Position numbers and translations under genes: made by a program
The notes under the pieces: generated by a model
Databases searched by the model: none
What the model saw: the letters and a program-made list of their open reading frames with translations, nothing else
Told to the model about the DNA's origin: nothing
Shown here: piece after piece, positions 62,747-64,000 of the stretch
Layout: each line of letters starts with the position of its first letter
How positions within the stretch are numbered: the first letter of the stretch is position 1
Assembly: GCA_017469405.1 (NCBI GenBank)
Contig: JAFUGL010000003.1
Coordinates: 1 to 64,000, forward strand
Reading direction: 5' to 3'
Length of the DNA: 64,000 nt
Source: Lachnospiraceae bacterium
Lineage (GTDB): Bacteria > Bacillota > Clostridia > Lachnospirales > Lachnospiraceae

Positions 62747-63394
62747 ATGTCTGGAGCAGTAATTTTACTTATAATTTTAGGATTAATATTTATATTTGGA
62801 AGTTTTCTTTTTGTTGAAAATAAAAAAGATGAAGAGGATGACAGTATTATAAAAATCCCGGAAAAATTATCTGATGAACAAAAAGAAAAAATCCGAAAAT
62901 TGATTGATGATTATATGGATGAACATATTGATGAAAGGCTTGGAGATATAGAAGGAAAGTTTTCGGAAATAGTTAATCAAAAAACACTTGCACTTGGTGA
63001 TTATGCGGTTTCTGTAAATGAAGAAATAGAAAGAAATCACAGTGAAGCATTATTTTTATATAGTATGCTTTCAGATAAGCAAAAAGAAATAATGACAACA
63101 GCCTCAATGGTTGATGCTTATAAAAAAGAAGTTAATGACCTTATAAATGAAAGTAATGCCAGCAAAAAAAGTGCAAGAGAAGAAAAGTTGGCAATTGAAC
63201 TTGAGGCTATGGAGGAAGAGGTTATGACTGAAGGAGAGGATGAAGAGACCATTCAGTCAGTAGATGCAAATAAGGATATTATTCTTGAAATGCATAAATC
63301 AGGCCTAAGTATATTGGAGATTGCAAAAAATCTTGGACTTGGAGTCGGAGAAGTAAAACTTATTGTAGACTTATATCAGGGAGCAAAGAAATGA
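62747..63394 (+). CDS. DUF6115-like membrane protein with C-terminal helix-turn-helix
   Basis: The 215-residue protein has one N-terminal membrane helix (about residues 4-22) and a long charged helical region. Its end, ANKDIILEMHKSGLSILEIAKNLGLGVGEVKLIVDLYQG, looks like a helix-turn-helix. I recall DUF6115 proteins with this layout in Lachnospiraceae; the exact assignment is not proven. A membrane-anchored DNA-binding protein would be unusual. ATG follows TGGAG. The next gene overlaps its stop by 4 bases. Confidence 0.7.
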   Translation: MSGAVILLIILGLIFIFGSFLFVENKKDEEDDSIIKIPEKLSDEQKEKIRKLIDDYMDEHIDERLGDIEGKFSEIVNQKTLALGDYAVSVNEEIERNHSEALFLYSMLSDKQKEIMTTASMVDAYKKEVNDLINESNASKKSAREEKLAIELEAMEEEVMTEGEDEETIQSVDANKDIILEMHKSGLSILEIAKNLGLGVGEVKLIVDLYQGAKK

Positions 63395-64000
63395 AATTAA
63401 AATATTTTATGAGAGGTCTGGGCATTGGTATAATATTTGGAGCAATAGTTATGCTTGTTGCAGCAGAAACCTCAGATAAAGAAAAATTATCTGATGAAGA
63501 AATAAAAAATAGAGCAAAATCTCTTGGTATGATTGAGGCGACAAATACAGATGCCGATTATGAAACAAGTGAAAATATTTCATCAGATATTTCAGCGACT
63601 GAAATTTTAATTGAAACAACAACTGAAAAAAATACTGAAATCATTACAGAAGCAACAACAGAAACAATTGCAGAAACTACAACAGAAACAGAGTCAACCG
63701 AGGAGATAAAGGAAACTACTACAGAGGAGAAGAAATCAGAAACCACTACTGAGGAAAAGAAAGAATCGATTACAGAGACTAAAAAAGATTCAACTACTGA
63801 AAAATCTGATAATTCTTATACGGAAGCCACAATAAATGTAACAAGAGGAATGGGATCTCCGGAGGTAGCAAGACTTTTACAGGAAGCCGGTATAATTGAA
63901 GATGCAGATGATTTTGACAGTTATTTGGTAAAAAAGGGTATATCAAATAAAATCCAGATTAATACATATAAGTTCAATAGTGATATGACTTATGAGGAAA
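63391..64000 (+). CDS. MltG-like (endolytic transglycosylase) protein, 3'-truncated by the window edge
   Basis: The frame starts at ATG 63391, overlapping the preceding stop (ATGA), and is still open at base 64000, giving about 203 codons. It has an N-terminal membrane helix (about residues 8-26), a long Thr/Glu/Lys-rich linker (about residues 55-145) and the start of an MltG/YceG-type domain (MGSPEVARLLQEAGIIEDADDFDSYLVKKG). MltG cuts nascent peptidoglycan strands. The catalytic Glu lies beyond the window, so activity cannot be judged. The linker resembles a wall-crossing stalk. Confidence 0.65.
   Translation, partial: MKLKYFMRGLGIGIIFGAIVMLVAAETSDKEKLSDEEIKNRAKSLGMIEATNTDADYETSENISSDISATEILIETTTEKNTEIITEATTETIAETTTETESTEEIKETTTEEKKSETTTEEKKESITETKKDSTTEKSDNSYTEATINVTRGMGSPEVARLLQEAGIIEDADDFDSYLVKKGISNKIQINTYKFNSDMTYEE

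Overview
The window is an AT-rich chromosomal segment of an anaerobic, motile, probably spore-forming Firmicute. The best fit is the family Lachnospiraceae (Clostridial cluster XIVa; a Lachnospira/Eubacterium eligens-like genome is plausible, but the genus cannot be fixed from the sequence alone). The signs are an almost complete Firmicute fla/che operon with FliY, CheC, CheD and a SigD-type sigma factor, a GerW/YtfJ sporulation-type protein next to a DUF2953 gene, a giant 2-hydroxyacyl-CoA dehydratase activase-like protein, and the codon use. No phage, transposase, CRISPR array, tRNA or rRNA was found.

Bases 1-13296 hold metabolic and housekeeping genes on the + strand: the 3' end of serA, asd, an acetyltransferase behind a small leader ORF, surE, a P-loop kinase-like gene, a DUF1015 gene (a family often found with serA), glgB, an MscS channel, two G3E (CobW/COG0523) GTPase-like genes, and an htrA-type protease. 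The first GTPase carries a large tandem His-rich metal-binding array. The second has lost the GCxCC metal motif and carries a DUF1980-like tail. Two gene-free stretches longer than 300 bases occur (2006-2661 and 13297-14026), and both are filled by large imperfect palindromes. The second is a nested set containing two inverted copies of one element.

Bases 14027-18259 carry the only minus-strand gene, the orphan activase-like protein. From 18450 to 29657 the + strand resumes with a LysM protein, a rhomboid-like membrane protein without a visible catalytic serine motif, two unrecognised genes, DUF2953, gerW, a previously easy-to-miss small membrane protein, a small alarmone synthetase, a flavin reductase, a YifB/ComM ATPase, dprA and topA.

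From 29881 to the end lies the fla/che supercluster. The first block is flgB-flgC-fliE-fliF-fliG-fliH-fliI-fliJ-motE/ylxF-fliK-flgD-TIGR02530-flgE, ending in a strong terminator. The second block starts at a near-consensus promoter: flbD-motA-motB-fliL-fliM-fliY-cheY-fliO-fliP-fliQ-fliR-flhB-flhA-flhF-flhG-pilZ-cheB-cheA-cheW-cheC-cheD-(small membrane protein)-sigD-fapA-small gene, a terminator, a DUF6115-like gene and a truncated MltG-like gene. Together these encode the basal body, export gate, motor and stators, hook, switch, chemotaxis core with CheC/CheD adaptation, the FlhF/FlhG placement GTPase and ATPase, a c-di-GMP brake and the late flagellar sigma factor. Start-stop overlaps (motA/motB, fliG/fliH, flhA/flhF/flhG, pilZ/cheB/cheA, cheC/cheD) show tight translational coupling.

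The most unusual observations are an in-frame amber codon splitting the conserved C-terminal domain of the MotE/YlxF-like gene, an intrinsic-terminator-like hairpin inside the flagellar operon between fliH and fliI, the terminator-bearing leader of flgB, the nested palindromic elements at 13297-14024, and the poly-His GTPase array.
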